Positions 40,099 to 48,360 are shown, numbered from the stretch's first letter. The stretch is 64,000 nucleotides of DNA from Cellulosimicrobium cellulans (GCF_006539945.1 NZ_BJNZ01000007.1:124001-188000); one strand, 5' to 3'. Program-made: numbers and translations. The notes: generated by a model from the letters alone, not told the origin.

Positions 40099-40506
40099 TC
40101 AGCCCCCGACCAGGCGCGCCATGTTCTCGCCGTCGGCGAGGCCGACGATGTTGCCGGCGGGGTCGGTGAACCAGGCCCCGTCGCCGCCCTCCATGAACCC
40201 GCGCACGATGCCCTTCTCGTCCTGGTCGAACCCTTCGTAGCGCTCGAACGTCACGCCCTTCGCGGTGAGCTCGTCGACGACCTGGTCCACGTCGTCGACG
40301 GTGAGGTGCATGACCGTGAAGGCGGCCGGCCGATGGTCCTCCTTCGGGTAGACGAACACGTCCGAGCCGCCGCCCAGGTGGAGCACCAGACCGCCCCCGT
40401 CGTCGAGTGCGGTGACGGGGAGCCCGAGGGTGCCTCCGTAGAAATCGCGCGCCGCGTCGAGGTCGTCCGCCGAGAAGCTGGAGAACCCGCGCCGAATGGT
40501 GACCAT
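40099..40506 (-). CDS. VOC (glyoxalase/bleomycin-resistance) family protein
   Basis: 135 residues with two beta-alpha-beta-beta-beta modules: GFSSFSADDLDAARDFYGGTLGLPV at the start and FTVMHLTVDDVDQVVDELTAKGV in the second half, ending with GDGAWFTDPAGNIVGLAD. Potential metal ligands include His62-equivalent and Glu near the C-terminus but assignment is uncertain. Members are dioxygenases, isomerases or antibiotic-binding proteins; no substrate can be given. AAGGAG about 10 nt before the ATG. Lies inside the segment between the two 21-bp repeat arrays. Confidence 0.85.
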   Translation of the reverse strand: MVTIRRGFSSFSADDLDAARDFYGGTLGLPVTALDDGGGLVLHLGGGSDVFVYPKEDHRPAAFTVMHLTVDDVDQVVDELTAKGVTFERYEGFDQDEKGIVRGFMEGGDGAWFTDPAGNIVGLADGENMARLVGG

Positions 40507-40632
40507 CGTCGTCTCACTCCTTCGTGACCGCCGGCGGCCGGAGGGCGTGACCCGCCGCGGACGCCGGATCCTTCCAGGGTCCCACCGACGGGCCGCGAGG
40601 GATACCGCTCAGGGCGGGTGAACGGTCGGCGG

Positions 40633-41310
40633 TCAGGGTGCGGCGCGGCTCCCGAGCGTCGGGGCGAGCAGCCACAGCGCGGCCGCGGCGAGCACGTGCC
40701 AGACGGCGTGCCCCTGCAGCGTGACGCCGAGCGGACCGCCCGCGTCGCACAGCGGCCACCCGGGGCGGCTGAGCGTCCCGACCCCGCCGCCCACGGCGAG
40801 CAGCACGAGCGCGGTGACGGTGCGGCGTCGGACGGCGGGGCGACGCCACGCCCGCAGGGCGCTCGCGCCCACGGCCACGACGGCCGCGACCACCTGGGCC
40901 GTGGTCGACCACGGGGGCGCCACGGCGGCGAGCACCACCCCGAGCAGCGTCGGGGCGAGCCACCACCAGGTCCGCAGCCGACGGCCCGCGAGGTCCGCGA
41001 CGGCGTCGGCCGCGACGAGCGCGAGCGCGCCGAGCAGCGGCGGGTCGTGTGCGACGGGGTCCCACGTGGGCGACGGCCCGTGCTGGACCACGGACCCCGC
41101 CCCGATCAGGGCGACCAGGATCCCGAAGGCGACGCGCAGGCGCGTGGTCGCTACGGCGTCGGGCCGGGGCGTGCCCGACGACCGCCCTCGGCGGGGGCGC
41201 AGCGCCGCCACCACGACGGCCGCGCCCGCGACGACGAACGCGAGGCTCGTCCAGGTGCTCAGCGGCTCGGCCCACGGCGTCCCGCCCGCGAGCTCGCATG
41301 CTGCGTCCAC
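40633..41310 (-). CDS. Membrane protein with CREST/alkaline-ceramidase-like motifs
   Basis: 225 residues with about seven helices. N-terminal CELAGGTPWAEPLSTWTSLAFVVAG resembles the CE...P.NT.SNLAF entry of ceramidase-like proteins. SVVQHGPSPTWDPVAHD supplies the Ser, His and Asp, and the last helix has LQGHAVWHVLAAAALW with the paired His. This is the residue set of the CREST membrane-hydrolase superfamily (alkaline ceramidase, PAQR, Per1). Role here unknown; lipid amide hydrolysis is possible. GTG start behind GGGAGG. The upstream side borders the second 21-bp repeat array. Confidence 0.6.
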   Translation of the reverse strand: MDAACELAGGTPWAEPLSTWTSLAFVVAGAAVVVAALRPRRGRSSGTPRPDAVATTRLRVAFGILVALIGAGSVVQHGPSPTWDPVAHDPPLLGALALVAADAVADLAGRRLRTWWWLAPTLLGVVLAAVAPPWSTTAQVVAAVVAVGASALRAWRRPAVRRRTVTALVLLAVGGGVGTLSRPGWPLCDAGGPLGVTLQGHAVWHVLAAAALWLLAPTLGSRAAP

Positions 41311-41320
41311 ACCGCCTCCC

Positions 41321-41423
41321 GCGAGGTAGAGCCGTGGTCACTCCCCAGGGTGCCTCCTCACACGACCAGGCCTCTACCTCACGAGACCAGGGCTCTACCT
41401 CGGCGTACCAGGGTTCTCCCTCG
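41321..41423. repeat. Second 21-bp repeat array (one forward, three inverted units)
   Basis: One forward unit begins at 41321 (GCGAGGTAGAGCCGTGGT); inverted units lie at 41365, 41386 and 41407, again with exact 21-bp spacing and drifting sequence. Same family as 38530-38611. Sits between the divergent CREST-like and GntR genes. Confidence 0.88.
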
Positions 41424-41455
41424 CGCGAAGGGGTTGCGGGATCGGATGCATCTAT

Positions 41456-41479
41456 GGTTCATTAGTTGAGTAATGAACC
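41456..41479 (+). promoter_or_regulatory. Operator of the YtrA-type GntR regulator
   Basis: Perfect 9-bp arms GGTTCATTA (41456-41464) and TAATGAACC (41471-41479), 6 nt apart, 33 bp before the GntR start. It overlaps the probable -10 region downstream of TTGCGG (41434-41439). Position and symmetry fit autoregulation by the GntR protein. Confidence 0.7.
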
Positions 41480-41512
41480 GCAGAACGCGCGAGGCGGGAG
41501 AGGATGGGGCCC

Positions 41513-41932
41513 ATGTTCGACGGACCGGAGCCCATCTACCTCCAGATCGCGCAGATGATCCGGGCACAGGTGCTCGCGGGCGAGCTCGCGGAGGAGGAGC
41601 AGGTCATGTCGACGACGCAGTTCGCGACGACGTTCCGCATCAACCCGGCGACGGCCGCCAAGGCGTTCGCCGGCCTGGTCGACGAGGGCGTCCTCTACAA
41701 GCGCCGCGGGCTCGGCATGTTCGTCGCCCCGGGGGCGCGCGAGCAGCTCCTCGCCGACCACCGCGCCCGCTTCTTCGACGAGGTCCTCGCGCCCGCGCTC
41801 GCGCAGGCCGACCTCCTCGACATCCCGACGGCCGAGATCGTGGACCACGTCCTCGGCCGGTCGCGCCCCGCCGGTCCCGTCACCGGCGGCGCGCCCAGCA
41901 CCGGCCCGACCACCGACCCCACCCCGAGGTGA
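41513..41932 (+). CDS. GntR-family regulator, YtrA subfamily
   Basis: 139 residues. Winged helix at the N-terminus: PIYLQIAQMIRAQVLAGELAEEEQVMSTTQFATTFRINPATAAKAFAGLVDEGVLYKRRGLGMFV, followed by a short tail and no large ligand domain, the YtrA pattern. Such regulators repress the ABC genes beside them and often respond to cell-wall-active peptides. ATG 41513 preferred (GAGAGG 9 nt upstream); ATG 41504 is in frame. Directly precedes two ABC systems. Confidence 0.9.
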   Translation: MFDGPEPIYLQIAQMIRAQVLAGELAEEEQVMSTTQFATTFRINPATAAKAFAGLVDEGVLYKRRGLGMFVAPGAREQLLADHRARFFDEVLAPALAQADLLDIPTAEIVDHVLGRSRPAGPVTGGAPSTGPTTDPTPR

Positions 41933-41937
41933 GACCC

Positions 41938-42936
41938 GTGACCGCCCGGCCCGCCCGCCGCACCACCGCCGACCAGAAGCCGTCCGCCCGGACGTCGACC
42001 CCAGCCCCGGAGCCCTTCGCCGTCGAGGTGCGCGACGTCGTCGTGCGCTACCCGCGCAGCGACGACGTCCCCGCGCTGGACGGTGCGACGCTCACCGTCC
42101 GCCCCGGCGTCATCACCGGCCTCCTCGGCCGCAACGGCGCGGGGAAGACGACGCTCGCGGCCCTGCTCGCGGCGTTCCGCCGGCCCACGGCCGGGACGGT
42201 GCGTGTCGGCCCGGAAGGCGAGCTCGAGGACCCGTTCGAGAACGTGTGGGCGACCATGCACACGCAGCTCGTCCGCGAGAGCGGCGACGTGTGGGAGACG
42301 GACAAGGCGCGCGACACGCTCGAGTACTACGCCGACCTGCGCCCGCACTGGGACGCCGACCTCGCCGCACGCCTGCTCGACGAGCTCGAGGTGGACGTCC
42401 GCAAGAAGCCGACCGAGATGTCGCGCGGCAAGCGGTCGGCGCTCGGCGCGGTGATCGGGCTCGCGTCGCGCGCGCCGCTGACGATCTTCGACGAGGTCTA
42501 CCTCGGCATGGACGCGCCGAGCCGCTACGCGTTCTACGACGCGCTCGTCGCCGACTACGCCGAGCACCCGCGCACGATCCTGCTGTCGAGCCACCTCATC
42601 ACCGAGGTGGAGCGGCTCTTCGAGGACGTCGTGATCATCGACCGCGGGCGCGTCCTGCTCGCCGAGAACGCCGACGACGTCCGGGCCCGGGGCGTGAGCC
42701 TCACCGGCCCGGCCGAGGTGGTCGAGCGGCACGCGACCGGTCGCGAGGTGCTCGCGCGACAACGGCTCGGCGGCACGGCGCAGGTGACGCTCTTCGGCAC
42801 GTTCGCGGACGACGAGCGTGCTGCCGCGGTGGAGGCCGGGCTCGAGGTCGGCGCCGTGCCCGTGCAAGACCTGTTCGTCCACCTGACGCGCAACGGGCGC
42901 GCGGGTTCCGAGGCCGAGACGCAGGAGGCGCGATGA
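41938..42936 (+). CDS. ABC transporter ATPase, YtrB-like
   Basis: 332 residues. Walker A GRNGAGKTT, a divergent signature EMSRGKRSALGAVIGLAS, Walker B LTIFDEVYLGMD, H-loop LLSSHLITEVERL, then a C-terminal domain of about 100 residues. The degenerate signature and FDEVYLGMD match YtrB/BcrA-like ATPases under GntR control. Begins 5 nt after the regulator gene; the stop overlaps the permease as ATGA. Probably envelope-antibiotic related (inference). Confidence 0.88.
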   Translation: MTARPARRTTADQKPSARTSTPAPEPFAVEVRDVVVRYPRSDDVPALDGATLTVRPGVITGLLGRNGAGKTTLAALLAAFRRPTAGTVRVGPEGELEDPFENVWATMHTQLVRESGDVWETDKARDTLEYYADLRPHWDADLAARLLDELEVDVRKKPTEMSRGKRSALGAVIGLASRAPLTIFDEVYLGMDAPSRYAFYDALVADYAEHPRTILLSSHLITEVERLFEDVVIIDRGRVLLAENADDVRARGVSLTGPAEVVERHATGREVLARQRLGGTAQVTLFGTFADDERAAAVEAGLEVGAVPVQDLFVHLTRNGRAGSEAETQEAR

Positions 42937-43724
42937 CCGCCGCGACCGCGCGCCCCGCCGAGCGCCGCGCCCTCGAGTCCGCCGCCCACCGGCGCGGCGT
43001 CAACGCCGTCGCCTGGTACTTCATCGTCGGGACCTGGTACGTCGGGGTCTGGTTCTGGGCCATCGCGCTCGCCGTCGGAGCGCTGATCCTCTGGATCATG
43101 ATGCGCAACGACGAGGTGAACATCGAGGCCGTGGGCGGCGTCGCGGGCTCGGCGAAGTTCTTCCTCTTCGTGATGGGCATCATCCTGCCCCTCATGACGA
43201 TCGCCGTGCACGTCGCGTCGGGCGGCACGCGCCGCTCCTACACGCACGGGCTGTGGATCGGGGCGGCCGTGTCGGGCATGACGTTCGGCGTCGCGACGGC
43301 GCTCGTGAAGTGGGGCGAGTGGGCGCTGTTCCGCCGCGCAGGGTGGCCGGCCGAGCCCCAGCTCGGGCAGCTCTACGGCGACGGCTCGCAGGTCGGCCTC
43401 GTGCTGCTCGTCGAGGGGCTCTTCTGCGTCGTGTACTACCTCGCCGGGATGGTCGTCGCCGCCGGCTTCTACGGGTTCGGGTTCCTGCGCGGGGTGCTCC
43501 TCGTGCTCGCGTCGCTCGTGCCCGTGGTGGTCAGCGAGATCTTCCTGCGGTCCGGCTTCTTCGGCCACGCGCTCGCGCGCGTCGTCGGTCTCGACGGCAC
43601 CCCCGTCGCGCTCGCCGTCCTCGGCGGGGTCGTCGGGGTCGTGCTCGCCGCCCTGCTCCTCCGCCTCGTCCTGCGGGGCGTCGCGATCCAACCGGTCGAG
43701 TTCGCCGCCAGCGCGAGCGCCTGA
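42933..43724 (+). CDS. ABC transporter membrane subunit, poorly characterised
   Basis: 263 residues with six helices (WYFIVGTWYVGVWFWAIALAVGALILWIMM, FFLFVMGIILPLMTIAVHVASGG, and four more). No ABC-2 signature is obvious, but size and coupling to the YtrB-like ATPase by a 4-nt overlap identify it as its membrane partner. The C-terminal helix pair ends in RLVLRGVAIQPVEF. Followed by 87 nt before the next ABC pair, with no terminator visible. Confidence 0.75.
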   Translation: MTAATARPAERRALESAAHRRGVNAVAWYFIVGTWYVGVWFWAIALAVGALILWIMMRNDEVNIEAVGGVAGSAKFFLFVMGIILPLMTIAVHVASGGTRRSYTHGLWIGAAVSGMTFGVATALVKWGEWALFRRAGWPAEPQLGQLYGDGSQVGLVLLVEGLFCVVYYLAGMVVAAGFYGFGFLRGVLLVLASLVPVVVSEIFLRSGFFGHALARVVGLDGTPVALAVLGGVVGVVLAALLLRLVLRGVAIQPVEFAASASA

Positions 43725-43811
43725 CCGGCCCGCAGCACCTCCCACACCGAAGCCCTCCCGGGCGGCGCGCCGCGCCGTCCGTGGGTGGCGCACACCCTCC
43801 AGGAGGCCACC

Positions 43812-44867
43812 ATGAGCACCGCTCCACCGCCCACCGGCGCCGCGACCTCCGCGTCGCCCGCCCCGACCGCCGTCGCGCAGGCCCAGACCGCGCCGGTCGT
43901 CGAGGTCCGGAACCTGCGCAAGACCTACCCGGGGCCCCGTGGCTCCGACGCCCGCAAGGTCGCCGTCGAGGACGTGAGCCTCACCGTCGCGCCGGGCGAG
44001 ATCTTCGGCGTCCTCGGCCCGAACGGTGCGGGCAAGACCACGACGGTCGAGTGCCTCGCCGGCCTGCGCGAGGCGGACGGCGGCGTGATCCGTGTGCTGG
44101 GGGTCGACCCGCAGGCCGACCCGGCCGCGGTGCGCGACGCCGTCGGCGTCCAGCTCCAGGAGGCCGCGCTCCACGAGAAGATCACGGTCGAGGAGGCGTT
44201 GCGGCTCTTCGCGTCGTTCTACGAGGCGCCGTCGGACGTCGAGGAGCTGCTCGACCTCCTCGATCTCGCCGAGCACCGGCGCGTCGCGTTCGGCAAGCTC
44301 TCGGGCGGGCAGAAGCAGCGCCTGTCGATCGCCCTCGCGCTCGTCGGCAACCCGCGCGTCGCGGTCCTCGACGAGCTGACCACCGGCCTCGACCCGGCCG
44401 CCCGCCGGGCGACCTGGGAGCTCGTCGAGCGCGTGCGCGACCGGGGCGTGACGATCCTGCTCGTCACGCACTTCATGGAGGAGGCGGAGCGACTGTGCGA
44501 CCGTCTCGTCATCATCGACGGCGGCCGCGTCGTCGCGCAGGGCACGCCCGCGGAGCTCATCGAGTCGGTCGACACGTCGCGCACGGTGCGTCTGCGGGTG
44601 CCCCCGGCCGACCACGACCTGGCGCTCCACACGCTCGCCGGCCTGGCCGACGTCGAGCACGTCGAGGTGGACGGGCGCGAGATCGAGGTGACCGGGACGC
44701 GCCGGGTGCTGCTCGCCGTCGTGCTCGCGCTCGCCGAGCAGGAGGTCGTGCCCGACGACGTCCGGACCGTCACGCGGACGCTCGAGGACGTGTTCGTCGC
44801 CGTGACCGGCCGGACCTACGACCACGCCGCGGACTCCGCGGTCCCGCACGAGGGAGGCGCACGATGA
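43812..44867 (+). CDS. ABC exporter ATPase (ABC-2 type)
   Basis: 351 residues. Ala/Pro-rich N-terminus of about 35 residues, Walker A GPNGAGKTT, signature LSGGQKQRLSIALAL, Walker B VAVLDELTTGLD, H-loop LVTHFMEEAERL. The Walker B Glu is followed by Leu rather than Pro, common in this subgroup. AGGAGG lies 5 nt before the ATG. Stop overlaps the permease start as ATGA. Confidence 0.92.
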   Translation: MSTAPPPTGAATSASPAPTAVAQAQTAPVVEVRNLRKTYPGPRGSDARKVAVEDVSLTVAPGEIFGVLGPNGAGKTTTVECLAGLREADGGVIRVLGVDPQADPAAVRDAVGVQLQEAALHEKITVEEALRLFASFYEAPSDVEELLDLLDLAEHRRVAFGKLSGGQKQRLSIALALVGNPRVAVLDELTTGLDPAARRATWELVERVRDRGVTILLVTHFMEEAERLCDRLVIIDGGRVVAQGTPAELIESVDTSRTVRLRVPPADHDLALHTLAGLADVEHVEVDGREIEVTGTRRVLLAVVLALAEQEVVPDDVRTVTRTLEDVFVAVTGRTYDHAADSAVPHEGGAR

Positions 44868-45670
44868 CCGCCGCGACCACGACCCTGACCCGCGTCCCCA
44901 CCGCCCGCTCGGGGTGGCGGGGCTTCGGGACGCTCCTGAGGACCGAGGCCCGCCTGTTCCTGCGCGACGGCACGGCCGTGTTCTTCGCGCTCGTGTTCCC
45001 CACGGTCCTGCTCGTCGGCGTCGGGCTGGCGATCCCGGGCATGCGGGAGCCGATCACGGGGGCGGGCGCGCCCTGGGACGGTCTGACGGCGATCGCGACC
45101 TACGTGCCGATCGTCCTCGCCGCCGCGGTCGCGACGCCCGCGCTGACGACGATGCCCGTGACGTTCGCGACCGCCCGCGAGAAGGGGCTGCTCCGTCGGC
45201 TGTCGACGACGCCGATGCGCCCGCAGGGCGTCGTCGTCGCCCACCTGCTCATCAACCTCGGCGCGATCGCCGTGTCCGCGGTGCTCGCGCTCGTCGTGGG
45301 TCAGGTCGTGTTCGGCCTCGCCGTGCCCGTCAGCCCGCTGACGGTCGTGCTGGCCTTCGTGCTCACCGTCCTGTCCATGCTCTCGCTCGGCATGGTCGTC
45401 GCGGCGGTCGCCGCCAAGGGGAGCACCGCGTCGGCGATCGGGAACCTCGTCTACTTCCCGATGCTCTTCCTCTCGGGCATGTGGACGCCGGGGCCGATCA
45501 TGCCCGACGTCGTGCGGGACATCGCGCAGTTCTCCCCGCTCGGGGCCGCCGCCCAGGCGATGTCGGCGGGCTGGTTCGAGACGGAGGTCCCCACGCTCCA
45601 GCTCGTCGTGATGGTCGCGTGGACCGCCGTGCTCCTCCCGCTCGCGGTGAAGCTCTTCCGCTGGAGCTGA
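44864..45670 (+). CDS. ABC-2 type exporter permease
   Basis: 268 residues, six helices; the ABC-2 central motif EKGLLRRLSTTPMRPQGVVVAHLLINLGAIA and the late loop YFPMLFLSGMWTPGPIMPDVVRDIAQFSPLGAAAQAM are clear. Partner of the preceding ATPase. Substrate unknown. The GntR operon may extend to here; a long hairpin follows the stop. Confidence 0.92.
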   Translation: MTAATTTLTRVPTARSGWRGFGTLLRTEARLFLRDGTAVFFALVFPTVLLVGVGLAIPGMREPITGAGAPWDGLTAIATYVPIVLAAAVATPALTTMPVTFATAREKGLLRRLSTTPMRPQGVVVAHLLINLGAIAVSAVLALVVGQVVFGLAVPVSPLTVVLAFVLTVLSMLSLGMVVAAVAAKGSTASAIGNLVYFPMLFLSGMWTPGPIMPDVVRDIAQFSPLGAAAQAMSAGWFETEVPTLQLVVMVAWTAVLLPLAVKLFRWS

Positions 45671-45676
45671 GCCTCA

Positions 45677-45707
45677 GATCGCCCGCGAGCCCGGCTCGCG
45701 GGCGATC
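45677..45707 (+). terminator. Hairpin terminator after the ABC operon
   Basis: Perfect 15-bp arms GATCGCCCGCGAGCC (45677-45691) and GGCTCGCGGGCGATC (45693-45707) beginning 6 nt past the stop, without T run. The rest of the gap to 45844 shows only the promoter of the next gene. Confidence 0.65.
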
Positions 45708-45844
45708 TCGGCGAAGGCGCGGCACGGGGCGGGCGACGTCGCCGCCGCCCCGGTCGGCGGGCTCGACGACCGGGGAGGACGTCCTCGGCGCGGACCCGTC
45801 GCCACCGCGGGCGTGGTGGTGGCGGCGCACCTAGCGTGACGCGC

Positions 45845-46579
45845 ATGAGGCCGTTCCTGCTGCTCGCGTCGCGTGCGGAAGACCCTGCCGCCGACGGTGA
45901 GCACGCCGCCGTGCTCCGGTACTCCGGGCTCGGCGCGGACGCGCTCCACCGCGTCCGGATGGAGGCCGGGCCGCTGCCGGCGATCGACCTCGACGCGTAC
46001 TCCGGCGTGATCGTCGGCGGCAGCCCGTTCGACTCGTCGCTGCCCGAGGCGGACAAGTCGTCGACCCAGCGGAGGGTCGAGCGCGAGCTCGCGCCGCTCC
46101 TGGACGAGATCGTCGAGCGCGACGTCCCGTTCCTCGGCGCGTGCTACGGCGTCGGGACGCTCGGCCTGCACGAGGGCGCCGTGCTCGACGACACCTACGC
46201 CGAGCCAATCTCGCCCGTGACGATCCGGCTCACCGCCGAGGGGCGGGCCGACCCGCTGCTCACCGATCTGCCGGACGCGTTCGAGGCGTACGTCGGGCAC
46301 AAGGAGGCGGTGCGGGAGCTGCCGTCGCACGCGGTGCTGCTCGCGACGTCGGACGCGTGCCCGGTCCAGATGTTCCGGGTCAAGGAGAACCTCTACGCGA
46401 CGCAGTTCCACCCCGAGCTGGACCTGGAGGGGATCCTCACGCGCATCGGCGTCTACCGCGACTACGGGTACTTCCCGCCCGAGACGGCGGGCGACGTCGA
46501 GGCGACGGTCCGCCGCGGTGACGTCCGTGAGCCGCACCGCATCCTCGCGGCGTTCGTCCGCCGCTACGCGCGCGACTGA
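45845..46579 (+). CDS. Class I glutamine amidotransferase-like protein
   Basis: 244 residues with a complete class I amidotransferase triad: Cys100 in LGACYGVGTL, His189 and Glu191 in QFHPELD. IVGGSPFDSS marks the oxyanion strand. No synthetase domain is fused, and the closest-looking family is the GMP-synthase-like stand-alone group (annotated 'glutamine amidotransferase'), whose members act as gamma-glutamyl hydrolases. ATG 7 nt after TAGCGT (45832-45837), so leaderless. Substrate not known. Confidence 0.87.
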   Translation: MRPFLLLASRAEDPAADGEHAAVLRYSGLGADALHRVRMEAGPLPAIDLDAYSGVIVGGSPFDSSLPEADKSSTQRRVERELAPLLDEIVERDVPFLGACYGVGTLGLHEGAVLDDTYAEPISPVTIRLTAEGRADPLLTDLPDAFEAYVGHKEAVRELPSHAVLLATSDACPVQMFRVKENLYATQFHPELDLEGILTRIGVYRDYGYFPPETAGDVEATVRRGDVREPHRILAAFVRRYARD

Positions 46580-46609
46580 CGACCAGGCGGCCGTCGCTGC
46601 GCGGCGAGG

Positions 46610-46637
46610 GTCAGCAGTCAGCAGTCAGCGGTCAGCG
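46610..46637. repeat. Four 7-bp tandem repeats at the TSUP stop codon
   Basis: GTCAGCA, GTCAGCA, GTCAGCG, GTCAGCG in succession. On the minus strand this gives TGAC every 7 bp, hence stop codons in all three frames just at the end of the TSUP gene. Confidence 0.9.
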
Positions 46638-47573
46638 GGCGACGGGCTCCGGCTGCGGCGCGGGAGAGTCGGCCGGCGTGCCTGCCGCAGTCGTCGCCGC
46701 CTCGAGCGCGACGGCGCGGCGGTGGGCCCGGACGGACCACGCGACCGCTGCGGCCCACACGACCGCGACGAGCCCGAGCGCCACGCTCTGGACGGCGCCG
46801 CTCGCGTCGACCCAGTCGGAGCGCAGGAGCGTGCGGACGTTGGTGAGGACGATGACGCCACCGACCGCCGACCCGAGGATCCGGGGAGGCAGGAGCCGCA
46901 CGAGCCACGCCGCGATGGGCGCCGCGACGAGGCCGCCGAGCAGCAGCGCGCCCACCCACAGCAGGTCGATGCCCTGCGAGCCGAGCGAGACGAGGAAGCC
47001 GAGCGACGCGGCGATCGCGACGAGGAACTCGCTCGTGTCGATCGACCCGATGACCTTGCGCGGCTCGATGCGTCCCGACGCGAGCAGGGCCGGCGTCCCC
47101 ACCGGGCCCCAGCCGCCGCCGCCCGTGGCGTCGACGAAGCCCGCCACCAGACCGAGCGGAGCGAGGAACCGCTTGCGCAGCGGGAGGCCCTGCCGGCCCT
47201 TCGGCAGCCCGACGAACGTGAACCGCGACAGCACGTACACACCGAGCGCCAGGAGCAGCAGCGACATCACCGGCGCGGCGACCTCCGTCGACAGGTTCGA
47301 CAGGAACGTCGCGCCCGCGAACGCCCCGATCGCGCCCGGGACGCCGATCCGGAAGACGACCTTCCAGTCCACGTTGCCGAACCGCCAGTGCGCCGCTCCC
47401 GACGCCAGCGTCGTCCCGATCTCCGCCAGGTGGATCGTCGCCGACGCCGCCGCGGGGTTCGTCCCGATCGCGAGCAGGAGCGTCGTCGACGTCACGCCGT
47501 ACGCCATGCCGAGGCTGCCGTCGACGAGCTGCGCACCGAGGCCGACGAGGGCCAGCAGGATGAGGGTCCGCAC
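46632..47573 (-). CDS. TSUP (TauE/SafE) family sulfite/organic-acid permease
   Basis: 313 residues, eight helices. GLGAQLVDGSLGMAYGVTSTTLLLAIGTNPAAASATIHLAEIGTTLASG and GLVAGFVDATGGGGWGPVGTPALLASGRIEPRKVIGSIDTSEF are the two family repeats; the acidic/His residues in the first repeat match the group often found near cysteine-biosynthesis or Rrf2 genes and thought to handle sulfite or sulfide. GTG start at 47573 behind AAGGAGA. An Rrf2 regulator gene lies upstream on the same strand, separated by a long palindrome. Confidence 0.9.
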   Translation of the reverse strand: MRTLILLALVGLGAQLVDGSLGMAYGVTSTTLLLAIGTNPAAASATIHLAEIGTTLASGAAHWRFGNVDWKVVFRIGVPGAIGAFAGATFLSNLSTEVAAPVMSLLLLALGVYVLSRFTFVGLPKGRQGLPLRKRFLAPLGLVAGFVDATGGGGWGPVGTPALLASGRIEPRKVIGSIDTSEFLVAIAASLGFLVSLGSQGIDLLWVGALLLGGLVAAPIAAWLVRLLPPRILGSAVGGVIVLTNVRTLLRSDWVDASGAVQSVALGLVAVVWAAAVAWSVRAHRRAVALEAATTAAGTPADSPAPQPEPVAR

Positions 47574-47707
47574 CGCGTCTCCTTGCTCGGGTGGCCGGGG
47601 CTGCCCCGACGTGTCCTGACAAGGTTGACCGAACGAGTCCAGTATGTGAAGCGCCGACCACATCGTGGGCCAGTGTTAACGGGCTCGTCCCTCGCGTCCC
47701 GCGGACA

Positions 47708-47773
47708 GGGTCGAGAAGTGAGCCTCCGCCCCGAGATCGGCCGGATCAGGGGCGGAAGCTCACTTCTCGACCC
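47708..47773. repeat. 66-bp near-perfect palindrome
   Basis: Arms of 25 bp at 47708-47732 and 47749-47773 (outer bases GGGTCGAGAAGTGAGC / GCTCACTTCTCGACCC) match at 24 positions around a 16-nt centre. It sits 14 bp beyond the stop of the Rrf2 gene and upstream of the TSUP promoter region. Likely a terminator or a dispersed palindromic element; no T run. From 47574 to 47707 I see only promoter-like AT-richer sequence. Confidence 0.85.
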
Positions 47774-47787
47774 GGATCACGAGCAGG

Positions 47788-48246
47788 TCAGGGGTTTTCC
47801 CAGGCGTCGGCGCGGGCGGCCAGGGCGTGGACGTCGTCGGGGAGGTCGCGGCGCACGACGTCGTCGATCGTGACGCGGTCGAGCACGTCGCGGACGCTCG
47901 CGCGGAGCGCGACCCAGACCTCGAGGAGCGCCGCCGCGGAGCCCTCGTACTCGAGGCTCGGGGGACGCTCGTCGCGCACGGTGACGAGCGGTCCGTCGAC
48001 GGCGCGGAAGACGTCGGCCAGGGTCACCTCGGACGCGGGGCGGGCCAGGCGGTGGCCGCCGGAGCGACCGCGGACGCTGGCGACGATGCCGGCCCGGCGC
48101 AGGTCGCCGAGGATGCGCTCGAGGAAGCTCACGGGCAGGCCCTGGCCCGTCGCGAGGTCTTCCGCCCGCACGGGGTCGCCGTGGGGTGACGCCGCGAGCT
48201 CGGCGCACGCCCGCACGGCATAGTCAGCCTTCGCCGAGACACGCAT
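47788..48246 (-). CDS. Rrf2-family transcription regulator
   Basis: 152 residues: VSAKADYAVRACAELAASPHGDPVRAEDLATGQGLPVSFLERILGDLRRAGIVASVRGRSGGHRLARP is the Rrf2 winged helix. The three-cysteine Fe-S cluster motif of IscR/NsrR/RirA is absent (the only Cys is in helix 1), so it resembles CymR-type cysteine-metabolism or cluster-free regulators. The ATG lies 6 nt after a minus-strand CACAAT, so leaderless. Position upstream of a TSUP permease supports a sulfur-related target (inference). Confidence 0.9.
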   Translation of the reverse strand: MRVSAKADYAVRACAELAASPHGDPVRAEDLATGQGLPVSFLERILGDLRRAGIVASVRGRSGGHRLARPASEVTLADVFRAVDGPLVTVRDERPPSLEYEGSAAALLEVWVALRASVRDVLDRVTIDDVVRRDLPDDVHALAARADAWENP

Positions 48247-48360
48247 GAGGACATTGTGCCGTGCGCGGGGTGGCGGACCGCCGTGCCGGGCCCGGGCGCG
48301 AACGATCTCACCCGCTGTGGCCCTGCTCTCCCGTTCGGGTTCCCCTCTACGCTGTGACCC

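Noticed and set aside
39901-40527. Plus-strand frame beginning MSDIAREFVFLWITQ
   Set aside because: Most of it is the complement of the VOC gene and it contains the TGGCGC repeat as Ala-Gly; no ribosome site or family match.
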